DNA of 64,000 nucleotides from JAWXBG01 sp044375415 (GTDB lineage: Bacteria; Bacteroidota; Bacteroidia; Flavobacteriales_D; Sanyastnellaceae). The notes beneath the pieces are model-generated. The model saw nothing but the letters and a program-made list of their open reading frames with translations. It was not told where the DNA came from and did no database searches. Location: assembly GCA_044375415.1 (NCBI GenBank), contig JBILMS010000001.1, positions 124,001-188,000 on the forward strand. Direction: 5' to 3'. This document shows, in pieces, positions 50,958-60,458 of this stretch; the first letter of the stretch is position 1, and every line of letters starts with the position of its first letter. Both the position numbers and the translations under genes were made by a program.

Positions 50958-53900
50958 TTAATTGAGGATAACGAGCTTTTCGAACTTTTCCGCACTTAGA
51001 CCGGTATCGTTTCGAACTTCGACTTTATAAACGTAGACACCACGGCCGATTTTGTCACCGAAATCATCCCGACCGTCCCAGGCTATAGGATCTACTCTGA
51101 AACCATTATTTTGAACCTGTTGGACGATGCTTTTTACGAGTTTACCCCCAACGGTAAAGACCTGAATTCTCACATCGAGGCTCTCACAAGCTTGATTATG
51201 TTCAAAGGAAAATTCGGTATGTGTTGTAAAGGGGTTCGGGTAATTCAGAACGTGTTCCAAAGCAAGTTCGGCACTAGAAGCTACAACAAACTCGAGGTTT
51301 GCGCTCGATGAATTGTTGTGGACGTCCCAAGCTTTTAAACTAATAGTGTGTGTACCTTCCTCCATTTGAGGTAATTGATACCTGATTTCGCCCTTTTTAT
51401 AGGTGTCGAGAGCCGCTTCGTAATAATCGTTGAGGATTAGAGGATCTTGTGTGTTTCCATCTAAAATCGCAAGAAGGTCATGTCCAATACCATTTCCAAC
51501 TGTATTTATTCCATTTTCATCTTCCAATTTAGCCAGAAAAATCGGTTGGATATTCGTAATGCCTCCACTCACAAAGGTGGTGTCGTTCATGAAAAGTTCT
51601 ACAACCGGGCCTACTTGATTTAATTCTGCACCTTCGAGCGAACTTCCGATACTAAACGTTTCATCATGGCCATGGGCATCCAACGACCCGGCTACAGCGT
51701 AATAGCTCACTCGCCCCTTATCTACACTGTAGTTAATGTCGTACGGCACAACAAATCGGAATGAAAAATCGCCATTTACAACACTCGCCTTTCCTTTGTA
51801 TATGATTTTGTTGAAGGCGTCAAACTCTTGAAAAATCCCGCCATCATTATTAAGTGAGGTTATATGCGACTCTTTGTCAAAAACAGTAGGATAAACAAAG
51901 CCATTAAAACCATTGAGTTTAGTGCCATCAGCATCCCCAACATAACCTTTAAATTCAACCTCTTGAAGAGATTTTAGCGTATCAACAAATAGAGTAATTT
52001 CAGTTCCGTTGATGTGAGTCGTATAAACCATCTTATCGGGATAAGCCATAGCGAGTGCAGGGTCGCCCAACAAACTGAAATTGGGTTTGCTGCCATTGGA
52101 AGCAGAAACTCCATTTTTAGTGAGCATGTTGATTTTTCCAAGCGTGAGATCTGTAATTTCATTTTCATCAAAAGCCACTCGAAAGAAAGCAGTATCGATG
52201 GCGAAATTGGATCCTGAAGTTACAACCCTCGTAGTCGTCAGCATTGCGATGGCACCTCCCTCCGGATTCATAACCAAGACCTCGCCGGCTGAATTGTAAT
52301 CGGGGTCATCAAAACGCGCAAGTTCGCAAGTCGCCGTCAAGAAAACCGGCAGTCTATTTTTGTTGGTCCAATTCTGAATAGTTGGAATATCTAGAATTCG
52401 CTCGTGAGCCCAACCGCGCTCGCCACCATGACCGATGTAAGTAACGAGTAGAGCCCCATTTTGCACACGCTGGCGAATGGCTTCTTCGCCCTCCGGATAC
52501 CTCTCTCCGCCGGCTATGGTCTCTTGCTTAAAGGCGTCCATATAGAGTTTTACCACATCATAATCATTGTGATCATCGCGGACCATTTCGGCTAGAAAAT
52601 CATTCTGTGCCAAATGTTCTTCTTCCGTTGGGTTGCCATTCCCATCTTGATCATCCGAGACTAAAACAAGAAGATTTCGCCAAGGACCATATGAAGAGGC
52701 AACTTCATCTCCCAGACAATACGCATCCCCTGCTTGAGAAGTGTTTTCAGCAAGATATAACCTCACTTTCTCGACATAATCAAACCCTTCCTGAAGGTTT
52801 GAAGCAGGAATTCTTCCCAATCCACAATCCAATTTATTCGATGGGCTTTCGTCATCATCATCATCGAGGAAAACAAAAAAGTCGTCGCTGACATAACTGG
52901 CGGTGGGACTTGTAGATTCTGCCGATTCAAAGACCATAACGTTAAACCCGCTGTTATTTGCCAAACCCTTGTTAAAACGGTAAGATCCGTCACCAAACAA
53001 GAGTAAATTCTCCGGTTTCATCGATTCATTTGAACCTGCTCGATCAAACATCATTTTTACAAGCATTCGAATCGCCGTTGGGTCGGGATTACCGGATGAA
53101 AATTCATTAAACACTTGGGGGGCGGAAACAAGAGCCACTGTTTTCCCCATTCCTGTGTGAATCTCGGCTAAGGCCTCTGCTGCGGGCATTTGCTTAGGAG
53201 CAACTACCATAATTATATCTGTGTTTGCAATTCCGTGCAGATCCTGATTTACTACTTCTCCTTTCGGTGTAGGGGTAAGAAAACCGGAATTTGCGAATGC
53301 AACATATTCACGAACTTGACTGTGCGATGCCTTCCATTCTGCCGTTGTACCGTTGAGAACAAAGTTTACTTTTTGCGGATTGAGCGGTTCGGTGATATCC
53401 CAAACCGTAATTCCACTATTTACCTGAGATAATTGATAAAGTGCAACTTCTCCGTTTCCGGTATTTTGGGGTTCTCTAAAGATCATTTGCGAACCGGCCA
53501 TTGTGAGTTGACGACGAGCATTTACCCGCAGATAATCAATCCAACCTTGAGCCTCCGGATTTCCTTTGTCGAATTGAACAGCAATAGTCACATTGGCAGA
53601 AGAAGGTATAAAATCGACCGTTCCCGTTTCGACATCGGCTTGTTTAGACAGAGGTCCCGAGCCCACGGTCTGCGTATCGGTTGTCAACGATTGACCGCTT
53701 ACCGTGAAAGTAAAATCACTGCTTTGGCTGACCGATCTCACGGCTACACTCACATCGAGAGTTGCCGGTTCTTGAATAACATTTGGGAAGTTAAAATTGT
53801 AGGAGCCATTGATATTCACATCGTACAAGTCGCCATAAAACTCACGCCCGGATTTAACGAGGTTATAGGTATCATTTTCGAGGTATTGATAATCTTGAAA

Positions 53901-54836
53901 TTCATTAATCACGAGGGTTTCGGTTTCGGAAACGTCGGGTGCATTTTGAATTCTATTGGGCACGAGATCATCGATTCGCAAGAAATAATAGGCTGAATCA
54001 GTGTAAAAATGTTTGTTATGAAGGTATCTCAAACTATCATCCACATAATTCCACGTGTCGGGACCTTTCCCATAAAACAGTACATAATCGTTATCGTCAA
54101 ATTTTCCATTCTGTACATTTTCGAATACATACATCGAATTTTGAACTAAATCATCCGGGCGAGAAACTTCATTTGAAAAAGGGAGCAATTCTCCACCGTT
54201 TCCATAGATGTTCAACGAGCTTGGATCGAGATCATTTGTTTGAATTCCAAGCTGATTCAGTATGTTTTTGTCTATTTTATAGACACCATCTTTGGCGATG
54301 GCCAATTTGTACCACGTTCCTTCCGACAATACAGAATGGTCTGCAAAACTTAAGGTGCGTTGGTTCGCGCTGGCATTTTGCTCCTTTAATGTTACCTTTA
54401 TTTTATACTGAAGCAGTCTTTCCATTTGGGATTTCGATTTCCTGATTGGAAGAATTTCCAAAGACAGATAAGACAGTTCGCCACCCTTCTTCATCTCTGC
54501 AACAAATTGGTAGTCAGCAGAAATTGATGTTTTCTGCGATTGATCTAACCATTCTTCGTTGAAGGATGCGCTTTCTTGGGTAATCCAAATGACCTCATCC
54601 ACCGCCCAACCATTTGGGATTAGTCTTGAAACGGAATGTACCGGAACCTTATCCTCATTCGAGTAAGCGTTGTAAATCCCCATTTCGTTGGGGATTTCTA
54701 TTGTTTCTGCGAGATCATACCACTCCACTTTACCCTCAAAAACAAGTTCTCTTTGCGCTGCGAGCGAACCTGAGGTCAGTAGGGAAACGAGTAATATTGG
54801 ATGTATTAAGATTGATTTGAACATTTTTCGGGTCAT
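50958..54836 (-). CDS. porU: Type IX secretion system C25 peptidase (sortase) PorU
   Basis: PorU removes the C-terminal sorting domain of T9SS cargo and attaches the cargo to the surface. The 1292-residue protein has a signal peptide (ending SLAAQ) and a beta-rich N-terminal region. The gingipain-type (C25) domain has its catalytic His in YIGHGGERGWAHERI (about residue 801) and its catalytic Cys in TATCELARFDDP (about 835). The Ig-like FlgD-type C-terminal module has FEHNQACESLDVRIQVF and WDGRDDFGDKIGRGVYVYKVEV. An alternative start lies at the ATG four codons in. It is divergent from the porP-type gene and precedes porV. Confidence 0.95.
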   Translation of the reverse strand: MTRKMFKSILIHPILLVSLLTSGSLAAQRELVFEGKVEWYDLAETIEIPNEMGIYNAYSNEDKVPVHSVSRLIPNGWAVDEVIWITQESASFNEEWLDQSQKTSISADYQFVAEMKKGGELSYLSLEILPIRKSKSQMERLLQYKIKVTLKEQNASANQRTLSFADHSVLSEGTWYKLAIAKDGVYKIDKNILNQLGIQTNDLDPSSLNIYGNGGELLPFSNEVSRPDDLVQNSMYVFENVQNGKFDDNDYVLFYGKGPDTWNYVDDSLRYLHNKHFYTDSAYYFLRIDDLVPNRIQNAPDVSETETLVINEFQDYQYLENDTYNLVKSGREFYGDLYDVNINGSYNFNFPNVIQEPATLDVSVAVRSVSQSSDFTFTVSGQSLTTDTQTVGSGPLSKQADVETGTVDFIPSSANVTIAVQFDKGNPEAQGWIDYLRVNARRQLTMAGSQMIFREPQNTGNGEVALYQLSQVNSGITVWDITEPLNPQKVNFVLNGTTAEWKASHSQVREYVAFANSGFLTPTPKGEVVNQDLHGIANTDIIMVVAPKQMPAAEALAEIHTGMGKTVALVSAPQVFNEFSSGNPDPTAIRMLVKMMFDRAGSNESMKPENLLLFGDGSYRFNKGLANNSGFNVMVFESAESTSPTASYVSDDFFVFLDDDDDESPSNKLDCGLGRIPASNLQEGFDYVEKVRLYLAENTSQAGDAYCLGDEVASSYGPWRNLLVLVSDDQDGNGNPTEEEHLAQNDFLAEMVRDDHNDYDVVKLYMDAFKQETIAGGERYPEGEEAIRQRVQNGALLVTYIGHGGERGWAHERILDIPTIQNWTNKNRLPVFLTATCELARFDDPDYNSAGEVLVMNPEGGAIAMLTTTRVVTSGSNFAIDTAFFRVAFDENEITDLTLGKINMLTKNGVSASNGSKPNFSLLGDPALAMAYPDKMVYTTHINGTEITLFVDTLKSLQEVEFKGYVGDADGTKLNGFNGFVYPTVFDKESHITSLNNDGGIFQEFDAFNKIIYKGKASVVNGDFSFRFVVPYDINYSVDKGRVSYYAVAGSLDAHGHDETFSIGSSLEGAELNQVGPVVELFMNDTTFVSGGITNIQPIFLAKLEDENGINTVGNGIGHDLLAILDGNTQDPLILNDYYEAALDTYKKGEIRYQLPQMEEGTHTISLKAWDVHNNSSSANLEFVVASSAELALEHVLNYPNPFTTHTEFSFEHNQACESLDVRIQVFTVGGKLVKSIVQQVQNNGFRVDPIAWDGRDDFGDKIGRGVYVYKVEVRNDTGLSAEKFEKLVILN

Positions 54837-54871
54837 GAAGCAACGGCTTTAACAAATGGCAAGTCTAGTTA

Positions 54872-54898
54872 TTGTGTGGCGGAAAAAATTTATATTCG
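54872..54898 (+). promoter_or_regulatory. Putative promoter of the porP/sprF-type gene and gldJ
   Basis: TTG (54872-54874), a 16-nt spacer, then TATATTCG (54891-54898) followed by CC. The C at position 7 and the slightly short spacer make this a moderate call. The ATG at 54955 lies 56 nt downstream. Confidence 0.45.
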
Positions 54899-54954
54899 CC
54901 AAAATTGTTGTATTATTGCTAATTCATTTTAAGCCACAAAACTCCCTACAGCGG

Positions 54955-55944
54955 ATGAAAAGATTTTTTCATTTACGGACAGCTACTTTTGCTATATTCT
55001 CTCTAATCGCGAGCTTGTCAAGTGCTCAGGACCCCGAGTTTACTCAGTTTTACTCGAATCCCTTGTATTTGAATCCGGCGTTTGCAGGCACCCAAAAATG
55101 CCCCCGTTTGGTAATGAATTACCGAAATCAGTGGCCATCATTGTCGGGTAGCTTTGTAACAACCAGTGCGAGTTACGATCAACACGTAAAAACCATTCAA
55201 GGTGGATTAGGTTTGATTGTGATGAATGATCGTGCTGCAGAAAACACACTGAATACCACTACTTTATCCGGTATTTATTCTTACGAACAACCGATTTCTC
55301 GCCAATTTTCGATTAAGGCAGGTTTACAAGCGACTTATTTCCAAAAATCATTGGATTGGGATAAATTGACTTTCGGCGACATGATTGATCCTCGCAAAGG
55401 ATTTATATATCAAACGCAAGACGTTCAGCGTGGAGGAAAAGTAAGTAACGTAGATTTTTCTGCGGGAATACTTGGATTTAGCAACACCATCTATGGAGGT
55501 TTTGCCGTTCACCATCTAAACGAGCCGAATGAGTCTCTGATTGTTGGTACAAGTCGTCTTCCAATGAAGTATACGGTTCACGCCGGAGCGGTAATTCCAA
55601 TTGAAAAGAAGCGCAAAAATTCAGACGCGAACATTTCTCCGAACGTATTATATCGTCGTCAAGGAGAATTTCAGCAACTTAATCTCGGGCTTTACGTTAA
55701 CAAGGGGCCGCTAGTAGCCGGAATTTGGTTCAGAGGTTTGTTGTTTGGCGAAAAATACCGTGATTCATTTATCACAACGATTGGAATTCAATCGGATGTA
55801 GTGCGTTTCGGGTACAGCTACGACCTCACCATTTCTGAACTGACTCCATCTACGGGAGGTAGCCACGAGGTTTCACTTACTATCAATTTCGATTGTAAGC
55901 CTCCTCGGACCGGACGTCGCTTTGTGCCTTGTCCATCGTTTTAA
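54955..55944 (+). CDS. PorP/SprF family type IX secretion membrane protein
   Basis: I place the start at 54955 (MKRFFHLRTATFAIFSLIASLSSAQ), which gives a normal signal peptide; an upstream frame to 54856 adds 33 residues that overlap the porU promoter region. The remaining 305 or so residues match the PorP/SprF family: DPEFTQFYSNPLYLNPAFAGT, RLVMNYRNQWPSL, SYDQHV, GGLGLIVMNDRA, SFITTIGIQSDVVRFGYSYDLT and a terminal GSHEVSL beta-strand. In gliding and T9SS organisms these outer-membrane proteins anchor secreted adhesins or the PorK/N ring. It is followed by gldJ 83 nt downstream. Confidence 0.93.
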   Translation: MKRFFHLRTATFAIFSLIASLSSAQDPEFTQFYSNPLYLNPAFAGTQKCPRLVMNYRNQWPSLSGSFVTTSASYDQHVKTIQGGLGLIVMNDRAAENTLNTTTLSGIYSYEQPISRQFSIKAGLQATYFQKSLDWDKLTFGDMIDPRKGFIYQTQDVQRGGKVSNVDFSAGILGFSNTIYGGFAVHHLNEPNESLIVGTSRLPMKYTVHAGAVIPIEKKRKNSDANISPNVLYRRQGEFQQLNLGLYVNKGPLVAGIWFRGLLFGEKYRDSFITTIGIQSDVVRFGYSYDLTISELTPSTGGSHEVSLTINFDCKPPRTGRRFVPCPSF

Positions 55945-56027
55945 AAAAGACATTTTTGATATTGCATTCCTGGAACAATACAATAAATACCTGCAACCCT
56001 GTGTTTAATTACAAAATCAAGGAAACC

Positions 56028-57788
56028 ATGAACCCAATGCACAGAATCAAACAAACCTGCGCTGTACTTGCTACTGTCGTATTGCTGGCCTCCTGTGGTA
56101 AAGAGCGAAGCGGTGCTACCGGCTGGGCTTACAACGAACGTGAAAACGGTGGATACGAACGCGTAGCTTACATCGAACAAGAGACCGGTCCCGGATTGGT
56201 TTTGATCGAAGGCGGTCGCTTTACTATGGGCCGTGTAGAAGATGATGTTAAGTTTTCATGGGACAATATCCCTAGAACTGTAACGGTATCTTCCTTTTAC
56301 ATGGACGAAACCGAGGTAACCAATCAGTATTGGTTGGACTATCTACATTGGTTGAGTATGGTATATGGAGATAGCTATCCTGAAATTGTATCAAAAGCTC
56401 TTCCCGACACCTTAATGTGGCGCGAGAAAATGGAATACAATGAACCTTACGTTGAATATTACCTTCGTCATCCTGCATATTCAGATTACCCTGTTGTAGC
56501 GGTAAATTGGTTGCAGGCAAACGATTTTTGCGCATGGAGAACGGATCGTGTAAACGAATTGATTCTTATTCGTGAAGGTCTTTTAATTCACGATGCTCAA
56601 GGGCAAGTGGATGACCAACACTTCACAACTGACTCCTATTTTGCCGGACAATACGAAGGTCAAAAAGCAGCAGAAGGAGTTGAAGATCTTAATCCAAAAG
56701 GAACGGGCACCCGCAATATTAGAATGCAAGATGGTGTGCTATTGCCACGTTACCGCCTACCTACCGAGGCTGAGTGGGAATATGCGGCTATTGGTTTAGT
56801 TGGTAATTCATTTCAAGAACTTATTTCGGATAGAAGAACATATCCATGGAATGGACACTATGTTCGTAATGATGATAATGGCGGAAACTTCTTCGGAACA
56901 ATTCGCGCCAACTTTATGAGAGGGGCCGGTGATCACATGGGTGTTGCCGGTTACTTAAATGACAATGCAGAGATTACATCGCCTGTTTATTCGTATCCGC
57001 CAAACGATTATGGCTTGTACAATATGGCCGGTAACGTTTCTGAATGGGTGATGGATGTTTATCGTCCTCTTTCTCCTGAAGATAAAAGTGATTTCCGTCC
57101 ATTTAGAGGTAACGTTTTTGAAACACGTGTACTCAATAGCGACGGTTCTATCGCTGACAAATACGATTACAACGTGTACGATATTTCGGGAGTGAAGTAT
57201 TTCCTTACAAAATACCAAGAAGCCGCCGCTGCAAAGGAAGGTCGTCTATCTGAAGGTGATCTTACTCTGCTCGACCAGTGTAATCAAAAAGTAGATCAAG
57301 CCGCTGAGCTTTTCGGTCAGCGCAAACAAGATGAAGCAATGGGTATCATGCAAGAAACGATGGACCTTGTTACAGATAATGAATCGCCAATTGCACCCGA
57401 TCTTCGTAATGGTATTGCCGATTATATCACCAGCACACCCGGGGATATGCGTCAGAGAAAAGTTAGCTCTGAAGAAAACATCGATAGAAGAAACTACCGC
57501 GTTGCTCAGAATATTGACTATCTCGATGGTGACTTCCAATCGAGTATTGCCTACTTCAACACTGAGTTTGAAAACGATGAAAACAGAATGTACGAGTGGG
57601 GTCAAACTACGCTCGTAAACAATCGTGCTCGTGTATACAAGGGCGGTAACTGGCGCGACCGTGCGTACTTTACTATTCCGGGTACTCGTCGCTTCTTGGA
57701 TGAGCGCCGCTCGATGGCAACCCTTGGTTTCCGTTGTGCTATGACTCGCGTAGGTAGCCCTACGGGTCTTGGAGGAAGAGAAGACTAA
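56028..57788 (+). CDS. gldJ: Gliding motility lipoprotein GldJ
   Basis: The start at 56028 gives MNPMHRIKQTCAVLATVVLLASCGKE, a lipoprotein signal with lipobox LASC, and an AAGGAAACC ribosome-binding-like site just upstream. The longer frame to 55929 lacks a signal. The 586-residue lipoprotein has a formylglycine-enzyme (sulfatase-modifying factor) fold: FTMGRVEDD, DETEVTNQYWLDYL, PTEAEWEYAA, NMAGNVSEWVMD, KGGNWRDRAYFTIPGTRRFLDE and TLGFRCA. GldJ is needed for T9SS function and gliding and does not act as an enzyme. It matches the usual gldJ-murF gene order. Confidence 0.94.
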   Translation: MNPMHRIKQTCAVLATVVLLASCGKERSGATGWAYNERENGGYERVAYIEQETGPGLVLIEGGRFTMGRVEDDVKFSWDNIPRTVTVSSFYMDETEVTNQYWLDYLHWLSMVYGDSYPEIVSKALPDTLMWREKMEYNEPYVEYYLRHPAYSDYPVVAVNWLQANDFCAWRTDRVNELILIREGLLIHDAQGQVDDQHFTTDSYFAGQYEGQKAAEGVEDLNPKGTGTRNIRMQDGVLLPRYRLPTEAEWEYAAIGLVGNSFQELISDRRTYPWNGHYVRNDDNGGNFFGTIRANFMRGAGDHMGVAGYLNDNAEITSPVYSYPPNDYGLYNMAGNVSEWVMDVYRPLSPEDKSDFRPFRGNVFETRVLNSDGSIADKYDYNVYDISGVKYFLTKYQEAAAAKEGRLSEGDLTLLDQCNQKVDQAAELFGQRKQDEAMGIMQETMDLVTDNESPIAPDLRNGIADYITSTPGDMRQRKVSSEENIDRRNYRVAQNIDYLDGDFQSSIAYFNTEFENDENRMYEWGQTTLVNNRARVYKGGNWRDRAYFTIPGTRRFLDERRSMATLGFRCAMTRVGSPTGLGGRED

Positions 57789-57812
57789 GAAATAGACTAT
57801 CCTATTTGGTTA

Positions 57813-57844
57813 AACCCCGTCAGCCATTGGCCGACGGGGTTTTA
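57813..57844 (+). terminator. Terminator of gldJ
   Basis: AAACCCCGTC (57813-57822) and GACGGGGTTT (57834-57843) form a perfect 10-bp stem with an 11-nt loop. The T-run overlaps the -7 box of murF, so terminator and promoter share bases. Confidence 0.88.
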
Positions 57845-57850
57845 TATTTG
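57843..57850 (+). promoter_or_regulatory. -7 element of murF, overlapping the gldJ terminator
   Basis: TATATTTG lies at the 3' foot of the gldJ terminator stem, with 7 nt before the murF ATG. This arrangement would make the leader extremely short. No -33 TTG sits at the usual distance. Confidence 0.55.
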
Positions 57851-57857
57851 TAGCCCA

Positions 57858-59141
57858 ATGAACGCAGAACAATTATTAGTTCACTTTCGAAAAGTAAAGA
57901 AAGTGAGTACCGACAGTCGAAGGATCGAGGAAGGCACCATTTACTTCGCATTAAAGGGCGAAAATTTTAATGGCAACCACTTCGCCGGTGAAGCATTGAC
58001 CAAAGGAGCTTCACTTGTTGTCGTTGATGAAAAACAAGATATCGCCGGAGACAAGGTCTATCTCGTTTCATCGGTGCTCGAAACATTACAAGAGCTCGCG
58101 CGCAATTATCGGCGTACATTCTCTATTCCCGTTTTGGCAATAACCGGCAGCAATGGAAAAACGAGCAGCAAAGAATTGACTCGCGATGTGCTTGCGAAAC
58201 GATACAAAAAAGTACATGCGACCCAAGGCAACTTGAATAATCATATTGGCGTGCCCTTGACTCTTCTGAGTATGCCGGAGGATTGTGACTTTGCTATTAT
58301 TGAAATGGGAGCGAATCACCAACTTGAAATAAAAGCATTATGCGAAATAGCTGAACCCAAATTCGGTTTGATAACCAATATAGGTAAGGCACATCTAGAA
58401 GGATTTGGAGGCGAAGAAGGTGTGTTTAAAGGCAAAAAAGAACTCTTCGATTATCTAGATAGCCATATCGGACTCGCCTTTGTGAATGAGGAATTCGAGA
58501 ACCTCGTCCTTGCTTCTATGGGTGTACCATACATACCTTTCAAATTATTCACTCCTTCGCGACAATTCGAAATAATCTCCTCAAGCCCGGAATTAATTTT
58601 TGCATATACATGTCCGGAATATTCGAAGGAATATCAAACCCATTTGACAGGTGCCTATAACATTCACAACATCATTGCAGCTCTTGCAATAGGCAATCAT
58701 TTTAGAGTGCCTTATGAGGATGGGCTCGCAGCTATATGCGAATATATACCGGAGAACAATCGCTCGCAGATCACAAAAACAGCTTCGAATCTTGTGCTGA
58801 TGGACGCCTACAATGCAAATCCCAATAGTATGTCGCAGGCATTAATAAACTTGAGCCAACAAAAAGAAGCTACATTTTTCGTCATTGGAGATATGTTTGA
58901 GCTAGGCGACTCAAGCGCTCCAGAACACGAAAAAATCTTGAGTTTAGCCACCGAGTTAAACCTCTCAGGGATCGCTATCGGCAAACACTTTAGCGCCTTT
59001 CAGAACACAGGTAATTACACTCTCTTCGATACAAAGGAAAAAGCACTTGAATGGCTTTTGGCGCATCCTCCTCAAAATAAAACAATACTATTGAAGGGTT
59101 CTAGGGGAATGAAACTAGAAGAACTTTTATCAGCATTATAA
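57858..59141 (+). CDS. murF: UDP-N-acetylmuramoyl-tripeptide--D-alanyl-D-alanine ligase
   Basis: MurF adds D-Ala-D-Ala to the peptidoglycan precursor in the cytoplasm. The 427-residue protein has the N-terminal UDP-binding segment (STDSRRIEEGTIYFALKGENFNG), the ATP loop ITGSNGKTSSKE, IEMGANHQLEIKALCEIAEP, the TNIGKAHLEGFGG motif and the C-terminal DAYNANPNSM and KGSRGMKLEE. Length and motifs are normal. A second Mur-like ligase in this window (folC) shares only the fold. The gene follows gldJ with 69 bp between and precedes tyrS. Confidence 0.96.
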   Translation: MNAEQLLVHFRKVKKVSTDSRRIEEGTIYFALKGENFNGNHFAGEALTKGASLVVVDEKQDIAGDKVYLVSSVLETLQELARNYRRTFSIPVLAITGSNGKTSSKELTRDVLAKRYKKVHATQGNLNNHIGVPLTLLSMPEDCDFAIIEMGANHQLEIKALCEIAEPKFGLITNIGKAHLEGFGGEEGVFKGKKELFDYLDSHIGLAFVNEEFENLVLASMGVPYIPFKLFTPSRQFEIISSSPELIFAYTCPEYSKEYQTHLTGAYNIHNIIAALAIGNHFRVPYEDGLAAICEYIPENNRSQITKTASNLVLMDAYNANPNSMSQALINLSQQKEATFFVIGDMFELGDSSAPEHEKILSLATELNLSGIAIGKHFSAFQNTGNYTLFDTKEKALEWLLAHPPQNKTILLKGSRGMKLEELLSAL

Positions 59142-59149
59142 ATCAAACA

Positions 59150-59157
59150 TACTTTTG
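59150..59157 (+). promoter_or_regulatory. -7 element of tyrS
   Basis: TACTTTTG lies 16 nt upstream of the tyrS ATG, right after the murF stop. No -33 box at a standard spacing is seen. Confidence 0.5.
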
Positions 59158-59173
59158 TACAAAGCATAATTTT

Positions 59174-60448
59174 ATGGCACTACTTGAAGAATTAAAATGG
59201 AGAGGACTATTGCAGGATTTTATACCCGGCACAGAGGATTATCTCCAAGACGGTATGGCTATAGGGTATGTTGGTTTTGACCCAACGGCAGATTCGCTTC
59301 ACATCGGAAATATGGTTCCGGTAATGTTGCTAGTGCATCTTCAGCGTCATGGACACAAACCTATCGCTCTGGTAGGAGGAGCGACCGGCATGGTGGGAGA
59401 TCCTTCGGGAAAAAGTTCGGAAAGAAAACTACTTGATACGGATACATTGCAGCACAATCTAGAGTCGCAGAAAAAACAACTCATGCGTTTTTTGGACTTC
59501 AATTGTGGCGAACACTCGGCAGAAATTGTAAACAACTACGATTGGTTCAAAGACTTCAGTTTTCTTGATTTCATTCGAGATGTGGGCAAACACATCACCA
59601 TAAATTATATGATGTCGAAGGACAGCGTTCAAAACCGAATGGAAACAGGAATGAGCTTTACTGAATTCAGTTATCAGTTGGTTCAAGGATACGACTTCGC
59701 GCATTTGTATGAAAATAAGAATTGTAAACTTCAAATGGGGGGTAGCGACCAGTGGGGTAACATAACTACAGGCACTGAGTTGATACGTCGCAAACTACAA
59801 GGCGAAGCCTATGCTATCACCGCTCCCTTATTGATGCGCAGCGATGGAAAGAAATTTGGAAAAAGTGAAGGAGGTAATGTTTGGTTGGATAAAAATCAAA
59901 CTTCTCCGTATAAATTTTACCAATACTGGCTCAACGTTTCCGATAGTGATGCCGTGCGTTTTTTAAAAATATTTACGCTCTTGTCACGCGAAGAAATTGA
60001 CTCATTGGAACAACAACATGAGAAGGATCCGGGGTTCAGGATTATGCAAAAGACACTTGCCGAAAACATAACGCGCACGGTTCATTCGGAAGAAGATTTG
60101 CAGACTGCGCTTTCTGCATCGGAAATACTTTTCGGAAAAAGCACGCAGGAAGATCTCTTGAAACTATCCGAATCTTCCTTTTTGGAAGTATTTGAGGGTG
60201 TTCCTCAAGGCACTATCGCAAAAGATACATTGACCCAAGGATCAGGGATCGTGGAAGTGCTTACCGGTTGCGGATTTTTGCCTTCAAACAGCGAAGCCAG
60301 AAGAGCATTGCAGGAAAATTCTATCAGTGTAAACAAATCCAAAACAGATGCTTCCAAAATGATCACACCCGAAGACCTGCTCAACGGAAAATATCTTTTG
60401 TTGCAACGTGGTAAGAAAAATTACTTTGTAGTGGTTGTAGCTGAGTAG
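59174..60448 (+). CDS. tyrS: Tyrosyl-tRNA synthetase
   Basis: This class-I synthetase charges tRNA-Tyr. The 424-residue protein begins LEELKWRGLLQD and has the HIGH-type motif as HIGN in DSLHIGNMVPV, the tyrosine pocket YQLVQGYDFAHLYENKNCKLQMGGSDQWGN, and the KMSKS-type loop as KFGKSEGGNVW. A C-terminal S4-type RNA-binding domain (about 355-424) ends in KYLLLQRGKKNYFVVVV. The KFGKS variant is usual for bacterial TyrRS. It converges on the LuxE-like gene, 10 bp apart. Confidence 0.97.
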   Translation: MALLEELKWRGLLQDFIPGTEDYLQDGMAIGYVGFDPTADSLHIGNMVPVMLLVHLQRHGHKPIALVGGATGMVGDPSGKSSERKLLDTDTLQHNLESQKKQLMRFLDFNCGEHSAEIVNNYDWFKDFSFLDFIRDVGKHITINYMMSKDSVQNRMETGMSFTEFSYQLVQGYDFAHLYENKNCKLQMGGSDQWGNITTGTELIRRKLQGEAYAITAPLLMRSDGKKFGKSEGGNVWLDKNQTSPYKFYQYWLNVSDSDAVRFLKIFTLLSREEIDSLEQQHEKDPGFRIMQKTLAENITRTVHSEEDLQTALSASEILFGKSTQEDLLKLSESSFLEVFEGVPQGTIAKDTLTQGSGIVEVLTGCGFLPSNSEARRALQENSISVNKSKTDASKMITPEDLLNGKYLLLQRGKKNYFVVVVAE

Positions 60449-60458
60449 CAAAAAAATC

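Noticed and set aside
53433..53996. 187-residue open frame on the plus strand
   Set aside because: It is antisense to porU, whose reading frame is clear from its catalytic motifs; there are no features of its own.
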